Position numbers and translations under genes: made by a program. A model generated the notes under the pieces. The model saw only the letters and a list, made by a program, of their open reading frames with translations, was not told the DNA's origin and made no database searches. A stretch of DNA of 64,000 bases from Thermoproteota archaeon (GTDB lineage: Archaea > Thermoproteota > Thermoprotei_A > EX4484-217-1): NCBI GenBank assembly GCA_029258915.1, contig JAPDJU010000002.1:62001-126000 (forward strand), given 5' to 3'. Below are positions 27,280 to 36,146 of the stretch, in pieces. Numbering within the stretch: the first letter of the stretch is position 1; every line of letters begins with the position of its first letter.

Positions 27280-28290
27280 TTATTGTTTAAATCCAGGCTT
27301 TCTAACATTTATTACCTCTTTATTTACCAGGGTTGGTGGTATTTTCCCTTCAGCAAAGGCTATTAAGTTTTTAGCTACAATTTCTGCCATCTTAGTTCTA
27401 GCTTCCCATGATGCACTTCCAGTATGAGGTGTTAATATAACGTTTTTAAACTTGTATAGTGGGTGGTCTGGAGGGAGTGGTTCTTGTTCATGTACATCTA
27501 ATGCTGCTCCAGCAATCCATTTCTCTTTTAAAGCTTTAATTAGCGCTTTAGTATTTATCACAGCCCCCCTAGCTGTGTTTATCAGGAACGCTGTTTTCTT
27601 CATGAGTTTAAGCTCCTTCTCACCTATCATATGATATGTTTCATCAGTTAAAGGTACATGTAAAGAAACAATATCTGCTTCTTTAAGAAGGGTCTCTAAT
27701 GGAACATATTTTGCTCCAAGTTCTTTCTCAAGTTTAGGCTTTCTTTTTCTACTGTAATACAGTATCTTCATGTTAAAGCCTTTAGCTCTTCTAGCAACAG
27801 CAACACCTATTCTTCCAAGACCAACTATACCTAATGTTTTACCGTAGACATCATATCCAACCATCATCATCGGATGCCATCCGGTACCACTATGATACCA
27901 TTCTCCTTTTCTAACGTATTCGTCCGATTCAACAATTCTCCTTGAAATAGCAAGTATAAGGGCCCACGTATGGTCGGCTACGGTTTCTGTCAAAACACCT
28001 GGAGTGTTGGTAACATATATTCCGTATTTAGTAGCACACTCTACATCGATATTATCGTAACCTACGGCATACTGCGCAATAATTCTAAGCTTAGGAGCAT
28101 TACTAATTAAAGAACAATCTATTTTATCAGTAACTAATGTTGCTAAAGCATCTACTTTCCTTATTTTCTCTCTGAGAACACTTTTAGGTGGGGGAGGATA
28201 ATGAGGCCAAACCTCAACTTCATAGTATTCTTTAAGCTTTTCAATAACTCTTCCAGGCAGATGCCTTGTAATAAAAAGTTTAGGCCTCAT
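27280..28290 (-). CDS. gyaR: D-2-hydroxyacid dehydrogenase (glyoxylate/hydroxypyruvate reductase type)
   Basis: A 336-residue member of the D-isomer 2-hydroxyacid dehydrogenases. It has AQYAVGYDNIDV, the NAD-binding GLGRIGVAVARR with YYSRKRK after strand 2 (basic, compatible with NADP use), NTARGAVI (catalytic Arg region), ALDVHEQEPLP and the catalytic His in LTPHTGSAS. It is close to archaeal glyoxylate reductases in layout and length. It is next to the IS607-type element, whose right end lies downstream of its start. Confidence 0.82.
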   Translation of the reverse strand: MRPKLFITRHLPGRVIEKLKEYYEVEVWPHYPPPPKSVLREKIRKVDALATLVTDKIDCSLISNAPKLRIIAQYAVGYDNIDVECATKYGIYVTNTPGVLTETVADHTWALILAISRRIVESDEYVRKGEWYHSGTGWHPMMMVGYDVYGKTLGIVGLGRIGVAVARRAKGFNMKILYYSRKRKPKLEKELGAKYVPLETLLKEADIVSLHVPLTDETYHMIGEKELKLMKKTAFLINTARGAVINTKALIKALKEKWIAGAALDVHEQEPLPPDHPLYKFKNVILTPHTGSASWEARTKMAEIVAKNLIAFAEGKIPPTLVNKEVINVRKPGFKQ

Positions 28291-28387
28291 AGTTTTACCC
28301 GATAGTGAAACGCTTTAATTATATAAATTTTAACTACAATATAAACTATTAAGTTAGAAGATTATGGAGTATTGTAGTTAGGGGTTC

Positions 28388-28437
28388 GGGTTTAATAGAC
28401 CTTCATAGACATTAGTAGTTTTTGGTCTATCAAACCC
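28388..28437 (-). ncRNA. hairpin at tnpB 3' end, probable omega-RNA 3' region
   Basis: GGGTTTAATAGACC (28388-28401) and GGTCTATCAAACCC (28424-28437) form a 14-base inverted repeat with one mismatch and a 22-base loop, straddling the tnpB stop codon. In TnpB systems the guide RNA scaffold is encoded by the 3' end of tnpB plus the adjacent element end. This hairpin is a good candidate for that scaffold. The guide would come from sequence just beyond the element end. Confidence 0.45.
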
Positions 28438-29750
28438 TTGGGGTTCATTAGGCTCGGTCTCCCTCTTGGGTTCATCGGGAGCATATCATTACCCTTGCCC
28501 CCTTTCGTGGTAACCCCACTCCCCCTCCTCATCTGCACCTTCCATAGAGAGATCATGGGTTTAATCACTACTCTATAGAAGGTACTCGGGGAAGGAGTGA
28601 AACCATACATCTTAAGGTATACATTTATCGAACCACATAATTGCCTATCTAAAGTTAGTCCACATCTACTACATTTAACCATCTGCCCCTTTCGGAGCTT
28701 TAACATCCTTCCTCCACACATGGGGCAGGTAGATGAAGTATTCCTAGGATTAACAAGCTTAACTCTACCCTTATAGCTCATGAGCTGAACTATCTGCTTC
28801 CAGTTCTGCTTAGCAACCTCTCTATTGTGCTTCTTTCTCCTATTATACATTCCCTGTTTATCTAGATCCTCGAAACCATGTATAGCGTTTGGGTATTCTC
28901 TAGCTAGTTCTGTAGTTAGCTTGTGTACAAAGTCCTTAGATCTATTTCTCTCCCTCTTACCGTGTTTTGAGATTACAGATTTAAGTGATGTTTTCCTAGA
29001 AGATTTACTCTGAGCCTTTTTCCTCTTAACCTCATGTACTCTATGTATGTGGTAGAGATGTCTTAAGTCAACTCTTATCCATCCATATCTTGGTGAGAAT
29101 CCGTCTAGAGTATATTTATTCAAATCCCAGCCTATGTACTCAGTTGTCTTCCTCTCTTCTAACGGTTTCCTAAATGTTATTATCAGTTCATCTTCCTTGA
29201 GGATTAGCTCTCCTAGCTCACAATCTTTAACTCTATTCTTGAACCACGCTCTTGATATATCGAACTCTAGATAGCGCCTCCACGCCTCGATCGTAATTCT
29301 AATCTTCCAGTCTTCAAACTTGTATAGAGTTTCCTTAACCCTGACAAACTTTCTCCTGACTACTGGCTTTTTCCTTCCCCTCCTACCCTTTAAGTAGTTC
29401 CTTCTCCACGAATTTAGAATTGAATAAGCAGTCTTAATAGCCGAATCAACATAGTGGGAAGCATATTTCCAATCTCTAAGTAGGCTATTCCTCAGATCCC
29501 TCTTAAACTCTCTAGACTTCGGAATTATTGGAATCAGTCTCTCGACATAACAGTACTTTCTTATCTTCCTCCTCCCCTGCTTAATCACATAGTGGTTTCT
29601 CCGTTTCTTCTCAATCCACTCTATGTTATCCCAAATCATGTCTACTGCTTTTTGAAGTAGATACTTGTAGCTACTTAAGAACTCTCCAATATCGTAATCA
29701 TGTTTTATCTTATAGCTAAGGATCGCGTATGAGCTTCTTTGCACCTTCAA
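28392..29750 (-). CDS. tnpB: TnpB RNA-guided nuclease (IS607 type)
   Basis: A 452-residue TnpB. RuvC-like acidic residues are all present: D209 in [10 protein letters not shown]294 in [10 protein letters not shown] and D368 in [12 protein letters not shown]. The zinc finger between the last two RuvC parts has C342/C345 (TCPMCG) and C360/C363 (CSRCG). It starts at TTG 29750, overlapping the former tnpA reading frame. The basic N-terminal half would bind the guide RNA. The protein looks functional even though its partner recombinase is interrupted. Confidence 0.9.
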   Translation of the reverse strand: MKVQRSSYAILSYKIKHDYDIGEFLSSYKYLLQKAVDMIWDNIEWIEKKRRNHYVIKQGRRKIRKYCYVERLIPIIPKSREFKRDLRNSLLRDWKYASHYVDSAIKTAYSILNSWRRNYLKGRRGRKKPVVRRKFVRVKETLYKFEDWKIRITIEAWRRYLEFDISRAWFKNRVKDCELGELILKEDELIITFRKPLEERKTTEYIGWDLNKYTLDGFSPRYGWIRVDLRHLYHIHRVHEVKRKKAQSKSSRKTSLKSVISKHGKRERNRSKDFVHKLTTELAREYPNAIHGFEDLDKQGMYNRRKKHNREVAKQNWKQIVQLMSYKGRVKLVNPRNTSSTCPMCGGRMLKLRKGQMVKCSRCGLTLDRQLCGSINVYLKMYGFTPSPSTFYRVVIKPMISLWKVQMRRGSGVTTKGGKGNDMLPMNPRGRPSLMNPKGLIDQKLLMSMKVY

Positions 29751-30333
29751 CTACCTTCTTATATTTATGACCCCTCATTCCATAGAGTTTACCGGCAAAA
29801 TGAGAAATTATCGTAATAAGGTCTTCAACGAGTTCTTCTTAAGGAGTCTTCTCCTTCCTATTTATTACTATGATTTCAGTTCCATAACTTTTGAAAAATT
29901 GCTCAAGAGTTTTAAACCCAAATCTTACCAACCTATCTGAATAAGCTGCGATAACCTTAGAAACTTCCTTGTTCATAACCATTCTTAGTAGTTTTTGGAA
30001 ACTCCTTCTATCTTCCTTTAATCCTGAGCCAATGTCTTTCAGGATCTCTATCTCCCAGCCTCTCTCTTTAGCATAGTTCTTGATGAGTTCTATTTGTCTC
30101 TCTAAATCATCCTTTTGAGTATATGACGAGACTCTAGTATAACCTATGATTTTCCTCTTTTCATGAATCCCTAAAATACGCTTTATTTCTGATTCGGGAA
30201 CCCTCCTCTTTCCACCTACAGTCCTAACACACCTAATCTTACCTTCCTTATCCCACCTCTGAATTGTTCTTACCGCTACCCCTAGCAGCTTTGATGCCTC
30301 TTTCATAGTATAAAGTCGTTTCATGTCTATCAA
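29716..30333 (-). pseudogene. tnpA: IS607-type serine recombinase tnpA with internal stop
   Basis: The open part (164 residues, ending at the TAA at 29839-29841) has a MerR-like helix-turn-helix ([20 protein letters not shown]) and the serine resolvase core [17 protein letters not shown] (catalytic Ser 69). Directly after the TAA the same frame continues for 40 codons as [20 protein letters not shown]...[11 protein letters not shown], the conserved C-terminus of this family, ending at 29716. So a single nonsense codon, probably CAA or GAA changed to TAA, cuts off the last fifth. Length with the tail restored (205) is normal. Confidence 0.85.
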
Positions 30334-30358
30334 GATCTACTTAACAGTTTCGTTAGGC

Positions 30359-30631
30359 TTAAATATTTAATGTTGCTCTTAATATTAAGTCCTTTATTTC
30401 TTTTTTAGTAGGTTTTTCTCCTATTATCATTAATACTCCATTTATTGCGATACTTGGTGAAGGCACTATGCCATACTTTAAGGTTACACTTCCATCAGTG
30501 CTTGATTTTTCAACGATTTTCACGTTATTTAATTCAAGTTCCTTAATTACATTCTCAATTAGTTTAACTACTTCAGAATGAACTTTTTCTTTAACATTTT
30601 CTGAAATAACCTCTACTATAATTTCACTCAT
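30359..30631 (-). CDS. small thioredoxin-fold-like protein without cysteines
   Basis: An approximately 90-residue protein starting at ATG 30631, which has a clear AAGGAG nine bases upstream. The end, GIVPSPSIAINGVLMIIGEKPTKKEIKDLI, matches the cis-proline strand and last helix of small thioredoxin-like proteins (v.svPtlvingk...G). The usual CxxC is absent, so redox activity is unlikely. It follows tldE by 11 bases and probably shares its transcript. Confidence 0.55.
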   Translation of the reverse strand: MSEIIVEVISENVKEKVHSEVVKLIENVIKELELNNVKIVEKSSTDGSVTLKYGIVPSPSIAINGVLMIIGEKPTKKEIKDLILRATLNI

Positions 30632-30642
30632 GAACTTTCTCC

Positions 30643-31995
30643 TTAAAGCATATGCTTCGTAGTATGAACTTTTTCCACTAGTATATAAGGTGTAAACACT
30701 GGTGTTTCTACTTCCCACCATTTGATCTGGTAGGGTCTACTACCTATCTCTTTAATGTTACTAAATATTCTAAGTAGTTTATCCGTTATTCTAAGTTTTC
30801 TTATTGCCTTAACTATTCTTCCATCCTTTATTAAGAATAGTGCATCCCTGGTTACTGTTGAAAAACTTCCCTCAACATAGTTTTGCATTCTAGTATACCA
30901 ATTGTTGGTTACTAATATTCCATTCTTAACTTCAGATATTAACTCTTCTAGAGTAAGCTCACCTGACCTTAGCTCTAACGACCAGGGATGAGGTACTATT
31001 AACCCTGCATTTGATGTGCTTTTTACACCATACTTTGCAGCTGTTTTACTATTGTGAAGCAGTGTCTTAAAAATCCCATTTTCAATAATGATGTTTCTTC
31101 TTGTGGGTAGGCCTTCATCGTCAAATGATGTTGCTCCATAAGATTCAGGGTTCACAGGATCATCGATTAATGTTAACTTGTTTGAAAACACTTTTTCATT
31201 AACTTTTTTCCCTACAAATATTGAAAGTCCCATGTCCACGTTTAACGCTGAAGCCATTCTACCTATTACATTTAGTAAATTACCTACAACCATAGGTGAA
31301 AGTATAACGTCATAAACCCCAGGCTCTACTGTTTCTAATTTACTAGATTCTGTTGCATATTCTGAAGCTATTCTTGTTGCTTCAGCTAAGTTTTTCTCTT
31401 TAAATATTCTCCCAGCGGAAGACCATTGACCACTACCTTCACCTTTAAACACCCTAATATAGTATTCGTAAGTACCATGTTCCTCGGCAAGAGACACTCC
31501 AGCTGACGATGCTAAACTACGTACCCCCATGTTTACCTTAAACATACCCGCTATTTTATCTACGTTATAAGTTAGTGCTATGGAAATAATGTCGTCAACT
31601 ATTTTCTCAGGGTTTTCAAAAGCTTTTATAATGCTTCTATGCATCGTAAACGGAACAGATGTTGCTTCAGGTTTCGGTAATGGAGCATAATATTCCGATT
31701 CTTCAATAAAACTTATTTCAGGAAGCATTTTCCTAACTGTTTTTATAATGTTTTCTATGTTAGATGTTTCAAAGCTTACAACAGCAACCCTCTTGTTCTT
31801 AACCAAGTATATCGTTGCTATTGTTTCGTCCCAGCTTTGAACGACGCTTGGCTGGTTATTAGCTATTTTAACCATAACACTCTTAGACTTATCTATTAAA
31901 ACAATTGATTCCGAATAGCCGGCTTTCAAAACTTCTTCTAAAACTTTCTCAGCTATTTTTAAAACTATATCTCTCTCTTTAACCTTAGCTTTCAA
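30643..31995 (-). CDS. tldE: TldE/PmbA-type protease partner subunit
   Basis: A 450-residue protein of the TldD/PmbA family that lacks the HExxxH zinc site, as expected for the TldE (PmbA) partner. Motifs include PGVYDVILSPMVVGNLL, DEGLPTRRNIIIENG and the late WYTRMQNYVEGSFS. With TldD it forms a heterodimeric metalloprotease that cuts unfolded or modified peptides. It overlaps the tldD gene by 4 bases. Confidence 0.88.
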   Translation of the reverse strand: MKAKVKERDIVLKIAEKVLEEVLKAGYSESIVLIDKSKSVMVKIANNQPSVVQSWDETIATIYLVKNKRVAVVSFETSNIENIIKTVRKMLPEISFIEESEYYAPLPKPEATSVPFTMHRSIIKAFENPEKIVDDIISIALTYNVDKIAGMFKVNMGVRSLASSAGVSLAEEHGTYEYYIRVFKGEGSGQWSSAGRIFKEKNLAEATRIASEYATESSKLETVEPGVYDVILSPMVVGNLLNVIGRMASALNVDMGLSIFVGKKVNEKVFSNKLTLIDDPVNPESYGATSFDDEGLPTRRNIIIENGIFKTLLHNSKTAAKYGVKSTSNAGLIVPHPWSLELRSGELTLEELISEVKNGILVTNNWYTRMQNYVEGSFSTVTRDALFLIKDGRIVKAIRKLRITDKLLRIFSNIKEIGSRPYQIKWWEVETPVFTPYILVEKVHTTKHML

Positions 31996-33431
31996 TACGG
32001 TGCCACCCCTAAAATGATATTCCTTAATCTAACATTAGGCCCTCCAAACCATACAGGGATTCCCTGGTGGGGTTCGCCCTTACCACAGGTTCCGGCATGG
32101 AATTCTAGGTTTTTATCAGCCGCGTCAACTGATTCGTAGAAGCCTTTAGTAGTTATTTCTATTGCAGGGTTTCTTACTAAACCCTTAATCTCACCGTTTT
32201 CTATGAGGTATGATTCTAACCCTACGTATCTTTGACTCCACCTTGTATCGTCAATATTCCATTCCATATAGTTTCTTATGTATACTCCTAGTTTAATATC
32301 TTCAATTAATTCTTCAAAGCTATAATCTCCCGGTTTAAAGTAGGTATTTGACATTCTAATTATAGGCTCCGAAGTATAATCCATAGCTCTTGCCGAGCCA
32401 TTACTTTTAGTTTTGAAGATTTTTGCCGTCCATCTATTGTGTAAATGTTCATTGATTATCCCATTTTTGTACAGGTATTTAGGTCTTGCTTCAACACATT
32501 CATCATCATATAAGTAGTAACCATAGCTTCCAGGAATTGTTGGGTCGTCAATTACTGTTGATATTTCTGATCCTATTCTTTTACCGGTCATTCCTTTTCT
32601 TATGAAGCTTTCACCGGCTTGAGCTGCTTCTCTACCAAGTATTCTATCAGCTTCACTGGGGTGACCGGCAGATTCGTGCACCATTAAACCTACTATTTCA
32701 CTACCTAAAACAACATCTACTTTTCCTTTAGGAGGAGATCTTCCTTCTAAAAGGACTTTTTCTAGAACTTTTGCTTCACTATATATTTTATCGCTTACTT
32801 TCCACTTATCTAGTAATTCAAGACCTCCAGAAGCACCTAACTCATACATTCTCTGTATAGTTCCCTTTTCTGGTAAGTGAAGTATAAAGTTGTAAAAGAT
32901 GAGTATCCTAGGTATTGAGCTTTTCACTTTAGATCCCTCGCTTGTAACTATAATTTTCTCCTCAACATCATCGAAGTATTCTAAGAGTAGACTTTGAAGC
33001 TTAGCTTGAGATAAGGCATTTCGTAAACTGCTAAATACTTCCTTGTAGAACCCTATTTTCTCGTTAATAGGAACATCTTTGAACTTTTTATATTCTTTTA
33101 CTTCATAGCTGCGAGTTACAGTTTTTGTTCCGGCAAAGTTCATAGGTTCTACATACATATAAGACAGTGCTTTAGCCCTTGAAATAGCTCTTTCTAAAGC
33201 ATGTTCAAGGTTTTCTTTAGAAATATTGTTTGTTGATGAGAAACCTAGAGACCCCTTAACTAAAACCCTTATAGCAACTCCTTCACTTAATATTTTTCCC
33301 ACACTAATTATTTTATCCATCTTAGTAACAGCATATGATCCCTTATGTTTATGATATCTAGCTTCAGCATAGCTTGCACCTAGCTTAATGCCTTTTGCAA
33401 CGATGTATTCTAAAAGAGTTTCATCTATCAT
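31992..33431 (-). CDS. tldD: TldD-type zinc metalloprotease
   Basis: A 479-residue TldD with the catalytic VHESAGHPSEADR (HExxxH) and the later zinc-ligand cysteine segment HAGTCGKGEPHQGIPVW. It pairs with the TldE encoded just downstream with a 4-base overlap, so they are translationally coupled. In bacteria TldD/E matures peptide products such as microcin B17 and degrades CcdA; in archaea its targets are unknown. No ribosomal-peptide precursor gene is visible nearby. Confidence 0.9.
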   Translation of the reverse strand: MIDETLLEYIVAKGIKLGASYAEARYHKHKGSYAVTKMDKIISVGKILSEGVAIRVLVKGSLGFSSTNNISKENLEHALERAISRAKALSYMYVEPMNFAGTKTVTRSYEVKEYKKFKDVPINEKIGFYKEVFSSLRNALSQAKLQSLLLEYFDDVEEKIIVTSEGSKVKSSIPRILIFYNFILHLPEKGTIQRMYELGASGGLELLDKWKVSDKIYSEAKVLEKVLLEGRSPPKGKVDVVLGSEIVGLMVHESAGHPSEADRILGREAAQAGESFIRKGMTGKRIGSEISTVIDDPTIPGSYGYYLYDDECVEARPKYLYKNGIINEHLHNRWTAKIFKTKSNGSARAMDYTSEPIIRMSNTYFKPGDYSFEELIEDIKLGVYIRNYMEWNIDDTRWSQRYVGLESYLIENGEIKGLVRNPAIEITTKGFYESVDAADKNLEFHAGTCGKGEPHQGIPVWFGGPNVRLRNIILGVAPY

Positions 33432-33477
33432 AGATTTAAACCCTTAAGCCTCTAATTACCATAGTGATTTAAATTTT

Positions 33478-34638
33478 TCAAAAACTTTTCCTAAAAATGT
33501 TTTTACGCGGCGAACAAAGCCTGCCCCTAACCACAGTGAATTCAATATTATATGGTTCACTGTAAAGAATAAGGTTCTGAACAATGTTCTTCATAGAAAC
33601 GGGCGCTAGGTTATCATGTTTTAGATTTATTATAGTTAAGTTTGCAGGCTCTCCTTCAGTTATCGTTCCTCCTTTAATATTTAATATCCGTGTATTACCT
33701 AGCGTTATAATGTCCAAAACTTGCTGTGCTGTCAATTTAAAACTCCAATAACTAGTCCTTATGTAATAAAGCAATGCTTTGCCTTCATAGAATATAAATG
33801 GAGAATTACATGTAAACGAGCATGTACCTAATCCTAATGTTATTTTCTCTCCTATAAACTCTATTATTGGTGGTAAGCCTCCTAGGGCATAAAGCATACT
33901 ACATGAAGGTATCAGAATAACTTTACAGTTATTGCTGGCTATCTTTTTGAGTTCCCAGCTTGTGACCCATTCTAACCCAATTAGAGTAACGTTTTCTCGC
34001 AGCGCACCAATACTGTCTAAGTATTCTATGGGGAATTTTCCATATTTTTTCTTAAATTCAAATACTTCATTTCTAGTATTTGAAATATGTATGGATACCG
34101 TAATGTTTTTCTTAAATGCTTCATCTACTAATTCTTTGAACAGCTCAGGTCCTATGTTTAAAATAGAACTTACATGCACAATTTTCCCTAGCATCCTATC
34201 TGGTTTATTGAAGATAAAGGGGCCACCTATTATTTCGATAAATGTATTGATATTTTCCTGAAACTTATCATAACATATTTCCGTAGGGGCAATAGTTGTA
34301 AACCCTAATGTAGCAATTAAAGATAAGGCCTTATTCCAGGATGTTCTTAGCTTAAGTATGTTTCTCTCTAATTCACGAGCTTTATTCCATAGTTCATTCC
34401 AGCTATTTACAATATGTTCTCTAAGTTGGAACGTGAAAAGATGTATGTGAGGGTTTACAAGCCCTGGCATGACTACATGGGTTGAACAATCAATAATCTT
34501 CTCTGAAGGTTCTTTAGCGAGTTCTACACCTATTTCCTCTATGGTTTTTGTTTCTTCGTTTATTTTTAGATCTTTATTTTCCAGAATCGTTCTTTCATCA
34601 TCCTGTGTTATAATGAATCTACAGTTTTTAAGCATCAT
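33478..34638 (-). CDS. amidohydrolase-fold protein with lost metal ligands
   Basis: A 386-residue relative of the SsnA/TRZ-ATZ amidohydrolases. The first metal motif is kept (PGLVNPHIHLF, H64 and H66), and H184 in VSIHISN is kept. But the usual LAHCVW is LIGLEW (Gly 221 where His is expected) and the usual LGTDG is LGTCS (Cys 273 where Asp is expected). It may be inactive, have a binding role, or use a different metal arrangement. Its 5' end and the dph6-like gene overlap by 4 bases, placing it in an operon with dph6 and the SerK/ParB-like gene. Confidence 0.65.
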   Translation of the reverse strand: MMLKNCRFIITQDDERTILENKDLKINEETKTIEEIGVELAKEPSEKIIDCSTHVVMPGLVNPHIHLFTFQLREHIVNSWNELWNKARELERNILKLRTSWNKALSLIATLGFTTIAPTEICYDKFQENINTFIEIIGGPFIFNKPDRMLGKIVHVSSILNIGPELFKELVDEAFKKNITVSIHISNTRNEVFEFKKKYGKFPIEYLDSIGALRENVTLIGLEWVTSWELKKIASNNCKVILIPSCSMLYALGGLPPIIEFIGEKITLGLGTCSFTCNSPFIFYEGKALLYYIRTSYWSFKLTAQQVLDIITLGNTRILNIKGGTITEGEPANLTIINLKHDNLAPVSMKNIVQNLILYSEPYNIEFTVVRGRLCSPRKNIFRKSF

Positions 34639-35318
34639 TTATCAATCAACTCTACTTTCTCAATAACATATCTTCCACTAAACTCTGATATTCTTAAAAT
34701 TCTTCCTTTTACACGTAGCTTCTTTTTAAACATTGGGGCATCTATGACCAGAGTTTCTGCTTCACCTCCTTCAAACGCCGGATTGAATTTATACTTTTCA
34801 GCATATCTTATAATTTCTTCAACATCCTTTAGCGTTATCTCCTTACCTAAAAACTTCATTGGGAGACCAAAGGCATTTATTTCGGTTATTATAAATTTTA
34901 TACCATGTCTAACTACATCCCTTATGTATTCTTTTTGATCTTTTCTCCATAAAGGAGTATAGGTTTCTAAGCCGTATTTTTCAGCAATCATCATAACGTT
35001 CATTCTTTGATAATCCGATAAAAGGGCTCCAACAACGATGCCTTCTACATTGTATTTTTCAGTAGCTTCCTTAACTGCTCTATCAAGGTCTTTTATCTCT
35101 TCTCCTTTAACACCACTTGTGACTTTGAATATTTGAGGTAAATTTAATGCTTTAGCCTGAAGTTTGGTGAAATCTATTGATGGATAATGGAACATCCACG
35201 AATCTTCTCTCAAAGGTTTTAACGTTATTAAGCATGTTATTTCTAAGCCTTTAAGCATGGCTAAGTGTAGTACATATGTACTGTCCTTACCCCCAGAAAA
35301 TAGTGCACAGAATTTCAT
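34635..35318 (-). CDS. dph6: Dph6-type diphthine-ammonia ligase (PP-loop ATPase)
   Basis: A 227-residue protein with the PP-loop SGGKDSTYVLHLA at its N-terminus and the diagnostic FEGGEAETLVIDAPMFKKKL near residues 191-210. Dph6 uses ATP and ammonia to complete diphthamide on elongation factor 2. Length is normal for the archaeal form. It overlaps genes on both sides by 4 bases, so expression is tied to a SerK/ParB-like protein upstream and an amidohydrolase-like protein downstream. Confidence 0.85.
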   Translation of the reverse strand: MKFCALFSGGKDSTYVLHLAMLKGLEITCLITLKPLREDSWMFHYPSIDFTKLQAKALNLPQIFKVTSGVKGEEIKDLDRAVKEATEKYNVEGIVVGALLSDYQRMNVMMIAEKYGLETYTPLWRKDQKEYIRDVVRHGIKFIITEINAFGLPMKFLGKEITLKDVEEIIRYAEKYKFNPAFEGGEAETLVIDAPMFKKKLRVKGRILRISEFSGRYVIEKVELIDK

Positions 35319-36085
35319 GCTTCAATAACCTCTACATCATCTAAACTTCTTAACCCGCTTATAATACATGTTCTAGAAACTCCAGGGGTTACTGGTACTT
35401 TAGGTATTAAGACAAGGACATCAATTTCTTTTTCTCCTTGAAGTTTAGCTTTTAATGATCTAATATGGCCGTCAAGAATATAGTATTTTCCTTCATACTC
35501 TAAACAAACTATTGGAGCAATTTTTTCACGCCTTACATCATACTCCTTCTCAAGCTTATTTTTCTCAACATATTTCTGTGTTGGAACTAAAAAGTCTATG
35601 CTAACTCTTACTTTTTTAAGCTTAACTTCGCCACCATAAAGCTTCCTATAATATTCTATGAGCTTAATAACGGCTTTCCACGGAGTATACTCCTCGGGGA
35701 GCTCTTCCCCTGTCTTTATAGTTCTTAACCCTCTTATATCATAGGATGCTCTTGACATGTAATCGCTAAACTCTATTCTATAAGCACTGATACCTTCGTA
35801 GTCTAAAAGGTATTTAACATAAGCTCTATGATGACCATCAATAATGTAGTCTATGTTTTCTGTTTTAATAGTTATAATAGGTATATTATATTTCTCATAG
35901 ACTGTTTTCTTAAGCACAACAGCTAGTTTCTCAAGTTCAAGAAGGTTTTCTGTTGCTCTTAACCTACTAAAATTAACGAAACCTGTACTATAACTTAACT
36001 TTACTCCGTAAATTCTTTCGAAACTTAAAATTACACTACCTAATCTTAGAATTGCTTCTCTAAGCGATGAAACTATTTTAGTCAA
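35315..36085 (-). CDS. ParB/SerK-like protein with two DGHxR motifs
   Basis: A 256-residue protein with two similar motifs: YIIDGHHRAYV (D83-R87) and YILDGHIRSLKAK (D205-R209). DGHHR is the nucleotide-binding signature of the ParB/sulfiredoxin superfamily, which includes the archaeal ADP-dependent free serine kinase SerK. Two copies suggest an internal duplication or a two-site enzyme. The gene leads an operon with dph6. A small-molecule kinase role is inferred; DNA-segregation ParB is unlikely, as no helix-turn-helix is visible. Confidence 0.6.
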   Translation of the reverse strand: MTKIVSSLREAILRLGSVILSFERIYGVKLSYSTGFVNFSRLRATENLLELEKLAVVLKKTVYEKYNIPIITIKTENIDYIIDGHHRAYVKYLLDYEGISAYRIEFSDYMSRASYDIRGLRTIKTGEELPEEYTPWKAVIKLIEYYRKLYGGEVKLKKVRVSIDFLVPTQKYVEKNKLEKEYDVRREKIAPIVCLEYEGKYYILDGHIRSLKAKLQGEKEIDVLVLIPKVPVTPGVSRTCIISGLRSLDDVEVIEA

Positions 36086-36146
36086 TTACTAATCATCTTC
36101 CCTGTTCTTCTAAGATAGAATACGTAGTAGAGGTTTTTGAAGAGTA

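Larger units (their letters stand above)
28360..30350 (-). mobile_element. IS607-type insertion element (tnpA disrupted, tnpB intact)
   Basis: A serine-recombinase gene followed by an overlapping tnpB, both leftward, is the IS607 layout. The element sits between the 2-hydroxyacid dehydrogenase and the tldE-linked thioredoxin-like gene. The ends are estimates only: this family makes no target duplications and has no terminal inverted repeats, so sequence alone does not mark them. GC content in tnpB is visibly higher than in its neighbours, in keeping with recent arrival. Confidence 0.75.

Noticed and set aside
35315-36085. Chromosome-partitioning ParB
   Set aside because: No helix-turn-helix and no parA nearby; DGHxR motifs and context favour a SerK-like small-molecule protein.
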